64,000 nt of DNA from Ampelocalamus luodianensis (lineage: Eukaryota; Streptophyta; Magnoliopsida; Poales; Poaceae), in NCBI GenBank assembly GCA_036346255.1, contig CM070623.1, positions 5,498,407 to 5,562,406 of the forward strand. Reading direction: 5' to 3'. The position numbers and the translations under genes were made by a program. Under the pieces are notes generated by a model, which did not search any database, was not told the DNA's origin, and saw only the letters and a program-made list of their open reading frames with translations. Below, piece after piece: positions 54,061 through 64,000 of the stretch (within the stretch, counting starts at the first letter, position 1; each line of letters starts with the position of its first letter).

Positions 54061-54078
54061 AGTGTTTTGGTAGTGACA

Positions 54079-54480
54079 ACTGATGCACGTCCTGGGTTGC
54101 CTGCATAGGCACCCCTGCCGCCGCGCCTGCCTGCAAAAGAACAATACATAATATTAATCCTCCCAAAGAATTAATATTAGCCCTCCCAAAGAAAAAATAA
54201 TAATATTAGTCTCCTTCAAAAGAAAAAAAAAGTGCTCTCCTCAAAAAAGAAAAAAAAATGAAGTGCTACGTACTCGACCAAAGAAGCACAGAAAGTAGGG
54301 TAATTAAATTTCTGTAGATCAACGATCTCTACTACCTGCGTTCCGCTCATCGTGAGAGCTAGTGTCCCTTTATAAGCTTGCTTCTTGGTTTCGTCGATGA
54401 AGCAATAGACCCACCCTGTGACTGCTCATATAGCACCATGGTTGCGCACAAAGCTGCATGCGCACAAAGCTGCACAAAGC
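54079..54480 (-). pseudogene. Coiled-coil gene, copy A, proximal exons
   Basis: On the minus strand an exon at about 54465-54340 reads GWVYCFIDETKKQAYKGTLA, then LTMSGTQ and a GTAGTAG donor. An intron (about 54339-54126) contains 'aatattaatcctcccaaag' text in duplicate. The next exon begins at about 54125 (AGAAAGVPMQATQDVHQL) and is cut at 54079 by the CACTA element, to resume at 49592. Equivalent intron text occurs at 56066-56180 and at 58262-58390. The protein family is not recognised; the continuing part is a coiled coil. Confidence 0.5.
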
Positions 54481-54879
54481 ACAAATCTTTCTCTCTTAAG
54501 ATGCAAAGATACACAATGTATGTTAGATGTTAATTTATTGGATGATAATTTACTAGCACCTGAATGTCCGACTAACATCGGACGCCTGGTTGCACTGCTC
54601 CTTTTGGGAATTAAAATGAAGAGTGCCCCTACGTCACGTCAGGGTCCATGCGAGCTCCTCACGCGGTTCTCTCACAAACGCCCAATACACATGGAGAGTT
54701 GTCATTCGTATCACTAGCCACACATGGCCAAGGCATGCTTGTTTTTTTCTTCTAATTTGTGGTGTGTAGATCAGTGAAGTCATTGTGAACTAGGAGTATA
54801 TCACTGATGATCACATGATCCTACTTGACTTAGAAATGAAACATGTACAGATTGACACATAAAAACTAACCTGATGCAA
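54481..54879. other. Unassigned flank of copy A
   Basis: Moderate AT content. An open frame at 54418-54717 has no recognised domain and overlaps the exon on the other strand. Nothing else supported. Confidence 0.35.
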
Positions 54880-55245
54880 CATTATCTGAACACGGTTGTA
54901 ACATCCTCGGATACGGTTGTAATATCTTAGGATGACGGTTGCAACATCCATGGACAACGATTGCAACATTCTAGGACAATAGTTACAACATCACAAATCA
55001 AAAAACAAAACATCTGGAAAAAAAACGCGTTAGAAAAAATTGCAACATCGCCGTGAACAGTGTGGAACAAGTGTTGCATCCCCGGACAATAGTTGCAACA
55101 TCATAAGACAATGGTTGTAATATCCCTAGATAACGGTTGCAACATCACAAATCAAAAAACAAAACATCTGAAAAAAAAAACGCGATGAAAAAAAATTACA
55201 ACATCGATCGTCATAAACAGTATATAATATAGTTTTTTACAGATA
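54880..55245. repeat. Degenerate 'ggttgcaacatc' repeat array
   Basis: About 15 spaced copies of '(a)cggttgcaacatc(c)' or 'gttgtaatatc' occur at roughly 20-30 bp intervals, and the phrase 'cacaaatcaaaaaacaaaac' plus 'atctg(g)aaaaaaaa' occurs twice (about 54990 and 55146). Non-coding repeat, origin unknown. Confidence 0.6.
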
Positions 55246-55740
55246 CAATATTTTTTTAAGAGAGTTCGATCGACCGTCCGATACAAAGCATTAAAATTAA
55301 TTGTAGAAGAAGAAGAAGAAAGTTGAGCAGGTAGCAGTGTTAGATGGATGGATGGAGCGCTGTTGGGGTGTGCGTGTGGCCGTGTGCTATATAATGGTAG
55401 AGACAGAGAGCGACGGATCGGAGAAGGTACGATCGGAGCACATACTGCATGGGGACGTGTTCAGGACGGTTGTCGTTGGCATTAAGGGTTGGCCTTGCTA
55501 CCACATCCACATGCATGTTAGTACAACACATGCATAATTAATTGCACACGCACACTGGCCCACCAGCCGTACGTGCACTGGACTGGTAAGAGAGTTGGAT
55601 TGCCCGTCCGATACGAAGCGTCCTAATCGGATGTAAGATTCACATGCATGCATGCTGATAGTTGCCGCTCAAAGTAAGAAAGAGATGCATGTCGGCAAGG
55701 ATGTGAGCTGCTAAGTGTCAAAAGCCAAATTGAGTAGTTA
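55246..55740. other. Intergenic DNA with a diverged direct repeat
   Basis: 'agagttcgatcgaccgtccg' at 55261 and 'agagttggattgcccgtccg' at 55590 are related and in the same orientation, suggesting two short related repeats. No gene recognised. Confidence 0.35.
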
Positions 55741-55813
55741 GATGAAGAGCCTCAAAAGCTCAAGTGCTTAGTTCAATTCCTCCGGTGCTAAATCTTAGGA
55801 CGATAGCTCAGCC

Positions 55814-56065
55814 TCAAGAAATCGAGCGCGATTTGCTCAATTGCTTTAGCAGATCCTCGTATTTGTTTCGCAGATCCTCGTATTTCTTCTTCAGCTCTTC
55901 GCACTCCTTGTTCTTGTCAAGGCGATATTGCTCCCAGCCTCGTATCTCCTTGTTAAGATCATCAATTTGCGTCTTCAAGCCCTTGATTACTTCCTTGTCA
56001 TCCTGGCCGTTGCCGACAAGTCTTACAATTGATGCAGTTCCTGTGGCTTGTCCCTGCAACAGAAC
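55814..56065 (-). pseudogene. Coiled-coil gene, copy B, terminal exon
   Basis: The minus strand, from an acceptor TTGCAG at about 56066, reads GQATGTASIVRLVGNGQDDK, EVIKGLKTQIDDLNKEIRGW, then CEELKKKYEDLRNKYEDLLK and ends QLSKSRSIS with a stop at 55814. Heptad-like spacing of Leu/Ile and many Lys/Glu pairs predict a coiled coil. It is the undisrupted paralogue of the exon split by the CACTA at 49595/54079. Upstream, intron text like that of copy A is present to about 56180, but the first exon (WVYCFIDETKKQ) is missing, so the gene is incomplete in the window. Function unknown. Confidence 0.55.
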
Positions 56066-56180
56066 AATACATAATATTAATCCTCCCAAAGAATTAATAT
56101 TAGCCCTCCCAAAGAAAAATAAATAATAATATTAGTCTCCCAAAGAAAAAAATTAACTGCTCTCCTCAAAAAAAAAAATG

Positions 56181-56485
56181 AAGTGCTACGTTAATGTTGG
56201 ATTTTTATGTGGCTTTCAATATTTATTGTGGTTATTATCTGTTTTAACTTAATGTGGAATTATTCATATTATTGATGTACGTAATAGAGAATAACTTGAT
56301 GCGGAATTTAACTCGAGAAATTAATACTCAATGTGCTGAGGACGGCTGTTCTGAAATATGGTAGGCATCTTTATTGAGATCGAGTCTACTGGAATTTAAT
56401 ATACATGTGTGTGATTAATCCGGATACAACACATGTCAGAATAGCTGGGTTTGTTTTGCATGATTCGCTCTATAGGTTGTTGACC
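56181..56485. other. AT-rich unassigned stretch
   Basis: Non-coding sequence between copy B intron remnants and the CACTA end at 56486. No repeat relation to the rest of the window was noticed. Confidence 0.35.
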
Positions 56486-56758
56486 CACTAGAAAAAAGGT
56501 AAATACTGGACGCCTCATCACAGACGGTTGATTAAAACCGTCTGTATTACATGCAATCACAGACGGTTTTGGTTTAGAGATCGTCTGTGTTACTGGCTAC
56601 ATTAAAAACCATTTGTGAAGAGGTAATATCATAGACGGTTCATATTAAAAACCATCTGTGAAGTTGATTCAGAAACTTACCAGGATAATAGGCTCAGAGC
56701 CTTGATCTTGGAGTTTAGTGGGAATTTCAACCATCTTCATCGTTGCCTTTTCTATGGT
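56486..56758 (+). mobile_element. Truncated CACTA 5' end with cagacggtt array
   Basis: It starts CACTAGAAAAAAGGT and carries four to five 'tcacagacggtt' / 'aaccgtctgtga' copies, the same motif as the CACTA at 7398. No 3' end is present: the Tat LTR begins at 56759. This is a broken end of a related element. Confidence 0.65.
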
Positions 56759-57432
56759 TGTCGACGATCAAGACGTCGATCTTACGAAAATAAAAGGAGA
56801 AAATAACGTGGGAAATCTAGGGTAATAATGGGACTGCTCTTTTATTTGTATGAATTGGGATTTACAGGGGATGCCTCCTGACTAGATGATGAACTACTCT
56901 TGTTTACACTGAGAGCACTACTTGTTATCTTACAATGCTAGACTTAAAACACGAATATAAGGTCTATGCTTCAGTATGATGCCTGTCCCTTGCTCCGTCC
57001 ATGCTCCATCTTTAAATAGCCCTTGAAAAGGTGGCAGTTACTTCTAGAGACGACGTCTGATGTGAAGCGTCATGACTGGTCGGAGTTAAATGACGGTGGA
57101 TGGAGAGTCAACCGTTCGGCGGTTGTATGTTTGTGAGACACACAACCGCATAGTGGTTGTTCATTAGTGTTTTAGGATAAGAAACATCGTGTGGTATGGA
57201 ATATGCACGTGTCCTATTCATCACACGGTAGAGAATATACCTGGAATCAGTTCCAAATATCACTTCATACCTTTTACGAGCAGTTCTCCTGGTCGGGAGC
57301 TTAGCACAGGCCTTCGTCCGACCAGGGTACCCATTGTGTAACCTCTGGAATCTCTACGACCAGTGAGGTCGTGCACCTCAGGGGTTACGACCATGAAGAC
57401 GTATGGTCTGTTATGTATTAAAAAATAATACA
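56759..57432 (-). repeat. Tat LTR, second copy, 674 bp
   Basis: It runs TGTCGACGATCAAGACG...AATAATACA and is closely similar to 22922-23587 throughout, in the same orientation, followed by the same purine-rich (minus strand) tract. It belongs to another, truncated Tat element. Confidence 0.75.
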
Positions 57433-57798
57433 TAGAGGTTTTAATCCTCGTCAACTAGCCCCCGAACTTTAAATGAATAGGTCGTGTGAACGTCTTTCTT
57501 CCGATGAAGTTGTATCAGGCTGACGCTCATTAAATGCAACGACATTTGAAGCGGTTTATATTCACTTTAAAGTTGAGAACTTGCTTTGGGAATTGAAAAG
57601 TTTTTGTGTCCATTGGACAAAAGATTTTTGTCTGTTGGACTTTTTGGGCAACTCTCGATTGTAGTTAGAAATTCTGAAGCTTATAACAACCCCTTTGTAG
57701 ACTTAGGGTTTTTTCACTTCCTGCTTTCTCTCTTCATCTCCCGAGTAAAAAATTGCCTCCGACCTCCTTTTCTTTCTTCATCCAAGAGAAACTTGACC

Positions 57799-58105
57799 AT
57801 GTTAGACCAAATCACTAACTGGTCGGTTTCCGACTTGAGCGAGAAGAAGCTAGAGAGCTTGGAGAAGATCGGGATGCTTCCCAGCAAGAGTCTGATTTCT
57901 TGGAGATCAGCGGCTGGAGAACATTCCCCGAGCAATGAAGATGGAGAAATTCTGATTTTCCTTGCATATATTGAATACGGATTTAGATTGCCCATCCACC
58001 CCTTCCTTCCCAAAGTTTTAGAGAATTATGGAGTCGAATTAGTAAATCTTGCTCCCAACGCTATCGCTAATCTTAGCATCTTTATCTATCTCTGCGAAGC
58101 GTAGC
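57799..58105 (+). pseudogene. Tat antisense ORF, second copy, truncated
   Basis: MLDQITNWSVSDLSEKKLES, then GFRLPIHPFLPKVLENYGVE and NAIANLSIFIYLCEA are open to an abrupt end at 58105, nearly identical to 23949-24255. The frame from 57586 is open throughout the leader as well. At 58105/58106 the sequence changes to CACTA 3' array DNA, so the rest of the ORF was lost in a rearrangement. Confidence 0.75.
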
Positions 58106-58640
58106 ACCCAAGTGCTCTTTCCCGACGGCCAACCTTCGGGAAATTAGCACCCGAGTGTTTTTGCTAATTTCCCGAGTGTTTTCGACACTCGGGAAAAACG
58201 ATGTTTTGGTAGTGACAAGCGATGCACGTCTGGGGTGCTGCATAGGCACCCCTGCCCTTTGCCGCAAAAGAACAATACATAATATTAATCCTCAAAAGAA
58301 TTAATATTAGCCCTCCCAAAGAAAAATAATAATATTAGTCTCCTTCAAAAGAAAAAAGTGCTCTCCTCAAAAAGAAAAAAATGAAGTGCTACGTGCTCGA
58401 CCAAAGAAGCCGAGTAAAGTAGGGTAATTAAATTTACGAGATCAACGATCTCTACTACTGCGTTCGCTCATCGTGAGAGCTAGTGTCCCTTTATAAGCTT
58501 GCTTCTTGGTTTTGTCGATGAAGCTCGCCATCGTTTAAATAGACCCACCACAGTGTCGCTCATATAGCACCATGGTTGCGCACAAAGCGCATGTGGTGGT
58601 TTAGCTCGCGGCGTCGAGGTATCTTCGCAAATATTGTCGC
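58106..58640 (-). pseudogene. Duplicate of CACTA 3' end plus coiled-coil gene exons (copy C)
   Basis: Positions 58106-58217 repeat the last part of the Pack-CACTA (gctctttcccgacggccaac, then acactcgggaaaaacgatg and TTTTGGTAGTG). The flank then follows as at 54076: acaagcgatgcacgtc, gcataggcacccctgcc, the intron with aatattagccctcccaaag, and the exon GDE...KTKKQAYKGTLALTMS-like text at about 58540-58450. The upstream exon here extends further (FYRVFLDQKRQYLRRYL). It has additional small deletions compared with copy A. It must have been copied after the CACTA inserted. Confidence 0.75.
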
Positions 58641-59217
58641 TTTTGATCGAGGAAGACGCGGTAGAAAGAAAAGCCATAAACGCGGACGATGGTAGCTATG
58701 TCAGCCGTGGTTTTCTTCGTCCGGATCTGTTCGTCCGTGGTGTGTTTTGGTGAGAGCCTTCCGTGTGATTTGGTGCTAGCACATCGATGTACAACATTTT
58801 TATTCTAAACGTGTGGATACCGTAGAGGCGCTATTGCGTTTTTGCTCTTGAGGACGATCCAAGATCTTGGTGAGGAACTAGATTGGTTGCTGGAGGAGAC
58901 AATCGCTGCGCTGGACGATTGACTACGGTGGAAGATCGTCTACGATCACTTCACCGACGCGTTTTTCGTTGGACCAGGCTAGTCCAACTCTTCTTCCACT
59001 GCACTGTGCGTCTGGTGGTAATGATCTGTGATCATCTACTTATTTGGCATCCTGATTTACGTGGTAGAAATTTTGAATTGTTGCTAGCGTAGTCTACCCG
59101 TATCCATACAGATGTAACCCAAGAAAAGAACATAAGCATTGGGTGGGTGGGGCCACTCAATGGTATAGGGGGTTGAAACTCCACTAGTACTTTACAACAA
59201 AACTCATTTTATCAAAA
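58641..59217. other. Unassigned stretch before the solo LTR
   Basis: Mixed sequence with a 69-codon open frame at 58883-59092 and no recognised domain. The part 59100-59217 is AT-rich. It may be further upstream DNA of coiled-coil copy C. Confidence 0.3.
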
Positions 59218-59222
59218 CTTGT

Positions 59223-62200
59223 TGTGGGGACCCCGGGGTTATCTCCTTAAAACCGAGACTAATCAAGGTCTTAGGGACATAACTCGGAATCTCCGGTAAA
59301 TGGATTCCAACTTAACTCAGTCTAAATGAGAGGCTCAACTCAAATCTAAAGCCCCGACGATCATGCGCGCTGCTCCTCTGCGAGCACTACATGATTGTCG
59401 GTTCTCCAACAAGTCAAGCACGACACTTAGCGAGTTAAATGGGAATCCAAGAACAGCGAGTATGACCTATATTGGCTCCCAAGATCAGCGACCAATATAA
59501 TCATACCCTCATTCCAACGTTGGTCACATCCATACAACCATCATACATAAATAGTACAAAAGTTACAACACAGTTCTAAGTGTACAATTACAGAAGGGCC
59601 GACCGGCCAAATTTAACAAGTTTAAAGCGGAAGCAAGTAAATAAACCAAAAGGACCAACAGTGGTATGCCCACAACCCATCGGCAACCGACTGGGAGTTA
59701 GAAGATAGCATACTACTCGTCGGTGTCACCTAAGTCGGCACCGGCGAGCTCATCAACCTCGATATCGTCCTCACTGTAAAGCCAAGAAACATCCGGCCGA
59801 GTACCAAAGAGTACTCGCAAGTCTTACACAAATAAAAATAGTTATGCATAAGGTCATTCAAAGGAAGGCTCATATTGGCTTAGTTTTGCGCAAAAGACGC
59901 AACAGTGTACAACCTACACATACTAGTTTTTCAAGTGCCATTTCAAAATCAGATTTGAAGTAGAAGTAAAGCATGTGAATAAGTAAAGATCTAAGTAACA
60001 AATAAAACATACAAATAACAAAGCGGCTGCCCACTTTGATACAACAACAAACATGAACATCCCATTCATGCTAATCACCGAGTTAACCACAATTTTAATT
60101 CCAAGTCTAACAATAGTAACTCCCGAACTCAAGCGGTTGTCCATAACCGTGGACACGGCTATTCGAATAGATTGTACCCTGCGGGTGTACTACTTTACCC
60201 ACACGACTCGACTAGCCCGTAAGCCTCGGATAATGGCACACTTCCTTTGGTATCTTTGGCGGGAGAATCGAGATCTGATCGTTTTCAAGCAAGAAAACCC
60301 TATTGCGCTAAGTCCCCATGTGAGATGTTTCGGTCTTAGTACAAGTAGCATATAGCACTTGCTAAGGGCTCACATGTTATATTGGAAATACCGATGTAAT
60401 GAAAGGTAATTGGTGCTCCTTGCACACTATAGAACATTGACATCGATTCCTAAGGACAAATGATCAAACACAAATGCCCCTACACCACCATGAGACTTAA
60501 CACAATAGAACCTTCCCCTACTTAACCGTGCAAAGCACCCATATCTGCGTATGGTAGCACGAAAGTACTTGAATCAACGACGTTACAAAGTTCGGTCCTT
60601 AATTGTCCGGACAAGTCCAACCACATACCCAAATCTCGTGCATAAAGCACCATCACTATCCAACACTTGTCGGACCAAAAGCTCATTTAAAATGACAAAA
60701 TTTAACTTGTAAAACAGTACGAAAAATCTGAAACAAAAGTATATAATGAGGGTTGTGTTTATCCCATAATTGTCGGGTTATTCCGACAATCAACTACCTG
60801 ATTCTAGACTTGCATGGCTAAGCAAACTCGAACAATATAACTTCACACCTCCTATCATATCATTTCAGCAATGGAATAATTCATGGATAGCCACAATGAC
60901 AACATAATAGGATGTGTCTAACTATTCATCACAAAAATAGCGACATTATCAAAATAGCATGCAAGCAATTATCATTGCATCTATCCTAACAAAATTGGGA
61001 TCAAATATGATGCAAAAAGAAAGTTCAAAGGATGCTTGCCTTGCAGGTAGCTAAGTTGTTCGCTCTCAGTTGCGTAGGAGTCGATATCAATAAGCTCGGT
61101 ATCTAGATAAATACAAAACCGAATAAACCTCGAGAAATACCTCAAAAATCAAAATGCTCAAAAATGCTTGATTTTTCTACAGTAGCTAAGTCATGATTTT
61201 AGATGATTTTTGGTGAAAGAATTATTTCATTTGGAGTTATGAATTGGAAGTTATGCTATTTTGAATTTCAGGTTTCGGTATGTCCAATTTGAGTAATTTT
61301 AATTATGAAGTGAAATTTTGTGGGGCAGTGGTGATTACAAGGGTTACATGAGTAAATGGACAATATTTTCACAAATTCGAAACAGTTGAGTTTGCTCCAA
61401 TTGGAGTTTCCATGTTTTAGTTATTGATTTGTAAAGTTATCAGCATTAATAATACAAAAATAATGTCTTTTAAGATCATCTTTCTCAAACTATACTTTCT
61501 GTGATAGAGGTAAGTTCGAAATCATTTTTATAATTAATTTCACTGTAAATGAAAATTATCAAAAGTGGTCTCACTGTTTTTGAAGTTTCCAATAATTACT
61601 TATGAATTTTAAAGTTATCAATCATTTTTCTATTGTACAAATAATAGGATTAATGACTCATTTTCCAAAATAAAGCTCTCTGCTACAGAGACAGGTCTGA
61701 AACTAATTTTAATATAAAGTTGATTGAATAAGAAAATTATCAGAAGTGGTTCCATGCGATTTGGAGTTAATATGAAATAGTTATGCATTTTCAAAGTTAA
61801 TACCAATTTTGGTGTGTGCAAAATAATCGATTCGAATTTCATAAAGCATTTACTACCTTTCATACGGACCTTGCGCTAGCCGCACTCGTGACGAGGCGGG
61901 ACCGAGGTCAAGATTTTGACACAGTCAACAAGACTCGGTCTCGGCGCAATAGGTTGAAGACGTATTCTATAAAATACGTTTCCCAACTCCCCCATCGCAA
62001 TTCTACTTTGTGCCTTCAAAGAATACGTTCTCTTTTTGTGAAAACGTACTGCTAAGAACTACGCATCCACTTAAACTGTACTAGGGGCCACCAGTCATAG
62101 ACTCATTCCTGATTAACTACGATCGTTAGCGCTAAACAAAACGCCGTGCTACAGTACGTGCCGGACGAAAACGACAACAGTAGCGTCGCCCGAGCTTGCC

Positions 62201-63850
62201 CGGCGGCTTGCGGAGCTGAGGTCTAAGGCGGCGCAAACTGAAAGCTAGTATGGGACCGCAATAGCCATGCGCATCTCCTGGTAGTGGTGGCGAGGTCCGA
62301 ATGGGCTGAAACGGCGACTAGCCGGAGATGGGCGGAGCTAAACTTTACGGCATAAACGCGCGGGATTCGATAGTGCATCAAGCAAGCGGCGCATGCTTAA
62401 GCTCCTAGGGGACAAGAGGAAGCTACGAGTCGGAAAAGGACCGGAGAGGCACCGGAACTCGCGATGACGTGCGGCCGCGGCAAAGAGAGGCTCACGATGT
62501 CACGGCAACAGAGCAAAGAAATCAACATGGGTGATTGGGAATAGGTAAAGGAGGTCCATAAGATGCTAATATTGAGGGAATAGAAAAATAGCTCACCAGT
62601 AGGAGATGGAGACGAAAAGCGAAGTCGGCCAAAAGGGGAAGTTCAATTTCCGACAATCACGGTGAGTCGTTAGTACCAAAAGGTGAGGGTTTTACTCCTT
62701 ATAGTCTAGAACATGAGGTGACGCGCAAGAAATGAAGAAGTTCTTACGGAGATGAAGATGGTGACAAAGGTTAGCATGCACGCGGTCGAGCCAGTAGAAC
62801 ACGCTGGTGCCTTTGGATCTATAAGCAACGACAAGAGTTCGGATGAGCTAAAATGGACACGACATACAAGATAGAATAAAAGGACTAGGTCTCGAGGACC
62901 TTCAGAAAACGAGCTCGGTGAGCTTCCCTCTCCTCGGCGGCCGAGAAGTGAGGAAGAAGAGGCTCTCGAGGGGTATTAAGCTCGGGTGATGACGGGATGG
63001 AGGCGGCGTGAAGTGGGCGTCTCCGGGATTGGTCATGCGGCGGTGGGTGACTGAGCGCGGCTCTCAACGGCCGGGCGAGAGGCGGCCGCGTGGCGCGCTC
63101 GAGGAGCTCCTGCCCAAGGAGGAAGACAGGCCTGACAGGCGGGCCCGTTTTGCCAGTGACTCCCGGTGTGGAGCGAAACAGGGCGACGAGGCTCAACAAG
63201 GGTCGTTCGATGGTGATCGGACGGACGCGACCGGTGATGGCCTTCGGACAAGTCGAACGATGAGAAGATCTGGGCCGCGAAAACTTGATCCAACGGTCGC
63301 ATGTGAGGGTGCAACTAGGTGGTTGGGTTGAGTCCGGTCGCCGAGTCGGACTCGAGTTCGATGAATAGTGCGACTGGTTTGAGTTAGGTTTTGACTGGAA
63401 TTTGAAATCTGCCTAGCAACTTTGATCGGGGTTTATAAATAGAAATAAATTTCCTAAAATCACGAAATAATTTGTGGGTGTTCCTGGGAAGATGTAGTTC
63501 CCATAAAAATTATAAAACCCCACTGTTTATATTATACTTGGTGATATTTAAATCCCAACTTGTTGTATGTCCCTTTAAATTGGTTTGAAATTTAATTAGT
63601 TTCAACTAGTTCCAAAAATTTTGGAAAAATTATATTTATTCATGATAATTGATCTAGTATTTGAATAAATTGGTTACAGATGATGATCACAACTTTGTAT
63701 CACTGTTTTGAAGTGAAAAGTGAATTTTGATGTGTATGTCCACCTTAAATTAGATTTTCCAAGTACAATATAACATGGAAATGTTTTAAAATCAATAATG
63801 CATGCTAATGAAATACACATTAATCCATTTTAATTGTTGGGGCTGTGACA
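59223..63850 (-). mobile_element. Long solo LTR, 4,628 bp, TSD CTTGT
   Basis: The plus strand runs TGTGGGGACCCCGGGGTTAT ... GGGGCTGTGACA, that is TG...CA, with CTTGT directly on both sides (59218-59222 and 63851-63855). Read on the minus strand it starts TGTCACAGCCCCAACAATT, the usual 5' end of long grass gypsy LTRs, with a GC-rich zone (62900-63330) and AT-rich second half. No gag-pol sequence is inside, and no second LTR is visible, so recombination to a solo LTR is the simplest reading. A short acidic minus-strand exon-like piece (EDDIEVDELAGADLGDTDE, stop at 59713) lies in it. The open frames at 62885-63331 overlap on both strands and are not genes. Confidence 0.75.
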
Positions 63851-63855
63851 CTTGT

Positions 63856-64000
63856 GTTAGTCAAAATGCTAGGTCTTTGGAATTTATACTAACTATTCTA
63901 ATTCAAACTTAGCTTTGTGCAAATAAAAAAACCATAAACCTCCCTTTATCTAGCCTTGCATCTATAATAATTGCATTCTGTGTGTTAGCTCGCGAGTACG
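63856..64000. other. Right flank of the solo LTR
   Basis: Unassigned AT-rich DNA to the window end. Nothing supported. Confidence 0.4.

Larger units (their letters stand above)
49596..54075 (+). mobile_element. Pack-type CACTA transposon carrying GAPDH and GluRS pieces, 4,480 bp, TSD ACA
   Basis: The ends are CACTACCAGAAATCC and, reversed, CACTACCAAAACACTGG, with ACA on both sides (49593-49595, 54076-54078). Sub-terminal arrays of 'cccgagtgt' and 'acactcggg' fill 49615-49800 and 53710-54060 in both orientations, typical of a grass CACTA family. No transposase gene is present. Instead the interior holds a GC-rich leader (49860-50330), two GAPDH exons with their intron, and seven glutamyl-tRNA synthetase exons with introns. 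It is therefore a non-autonomous element that captured genomic gene pieces. It sits within a coiled-coil gene. Confidence 0.92.

Noticed and set aside
62885..63331. 104-107 codon frames near the right end
   Set aside because: Overlapping frames on both strands inside the GC-rich zone of a solo LTR.

Overview
The window is plant nuclear DNA, and the gene content points to a grass (Poaceae). It holds a grass-expanded DUF4220/DUF594 membrane protein gene, Tat-type Ty3/gypsy retroelements, En/Spm (CACTA) elements with grass-style sub-terminal arrays, Mutator-like MITEs and GC-rich 5' exons of duplicated host genes. There are no operons, ribosome binding sites or CRISPR arrays. Almost all of it is transposable-element sequence nested several layers deep, with fragments of host genes caught between or inside the elements. 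No gene can be called intact with confidence.

Layout. 1-7.05 kb: LTR-element debris, a LINE 3' fragment, a MULE-type MITE with a perfect 9-bp target duplication (1875-2253), an EPSP synthase exon 1 fragment (minus, 3183-3370), and a minus-strand DUF4220/DUF594 gene (start 7052) whose C-terminus is split off by inserted DNA. 7.08-17.4 kb: a MITE lying just upstream of that start codon, itself split by a 9,952-bp CACTA element (7398-17349, target duplication CTT). The CACTA carries a decayed tnp2 transposase and a second decayed gene with Transposase_24-like and Ulp1/C48 protease-like segments. 17.4-22.9 kb: another 9-bp-TSD MITE, a trihelix transcription factor pseudogene, a further MITE and LTR debris.

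22.9-42.7 kb: one minus-strand Tat-lineage gypsy element (LTR 22922-23587) with gag, protease and RT/RNase H remnants, an integrase tail, and an opposite-strand ORF of the 'putative gypsy type transposon' family. It is broken by a 2.9-kb insertion (25165-28029) and by a 7-kb block that replaces the integrase core. That block contains a 3-kb tandem duplication, each copy carrying a degraded plastid 16S rRNA fragment. 42.7-48.3 kb: an unknown ORF tail, a roughly 33-bp minisatellite in front of a TATA box and a short ORF, then a MULE with a decayed mudrA-type transposase. 49.4-58.6 kb: a minus-strand coiled-coil gene family (three partial copies). One copy is split by a 4,480-bp CACTA element (49596-54075, TSD ACA) that has captured intron-containing pieces of cytosolic GAPDH and of organellar glutamyl-tRNA synthetase. 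A second Tat LTR plus antisense ORF piece lies at 56759-58105, fused to a copy of the CACTA 3' end. 59.2-63.85 kb: a 4,628-bp TG...CA sequence flanked by CTTGT on both sides, best read as a solo LTR.

The coherent functional units are therefore the transposons. The host-derived pieces are fragments with no visible joint pathway. Insertion order can be read from the nesting: MITE before CACTA at 7-17 kb, and CACTA insertion before segmental duplication at 54/58 kb. Homology calls come from recognising translated motifs by eye; no database search was run.
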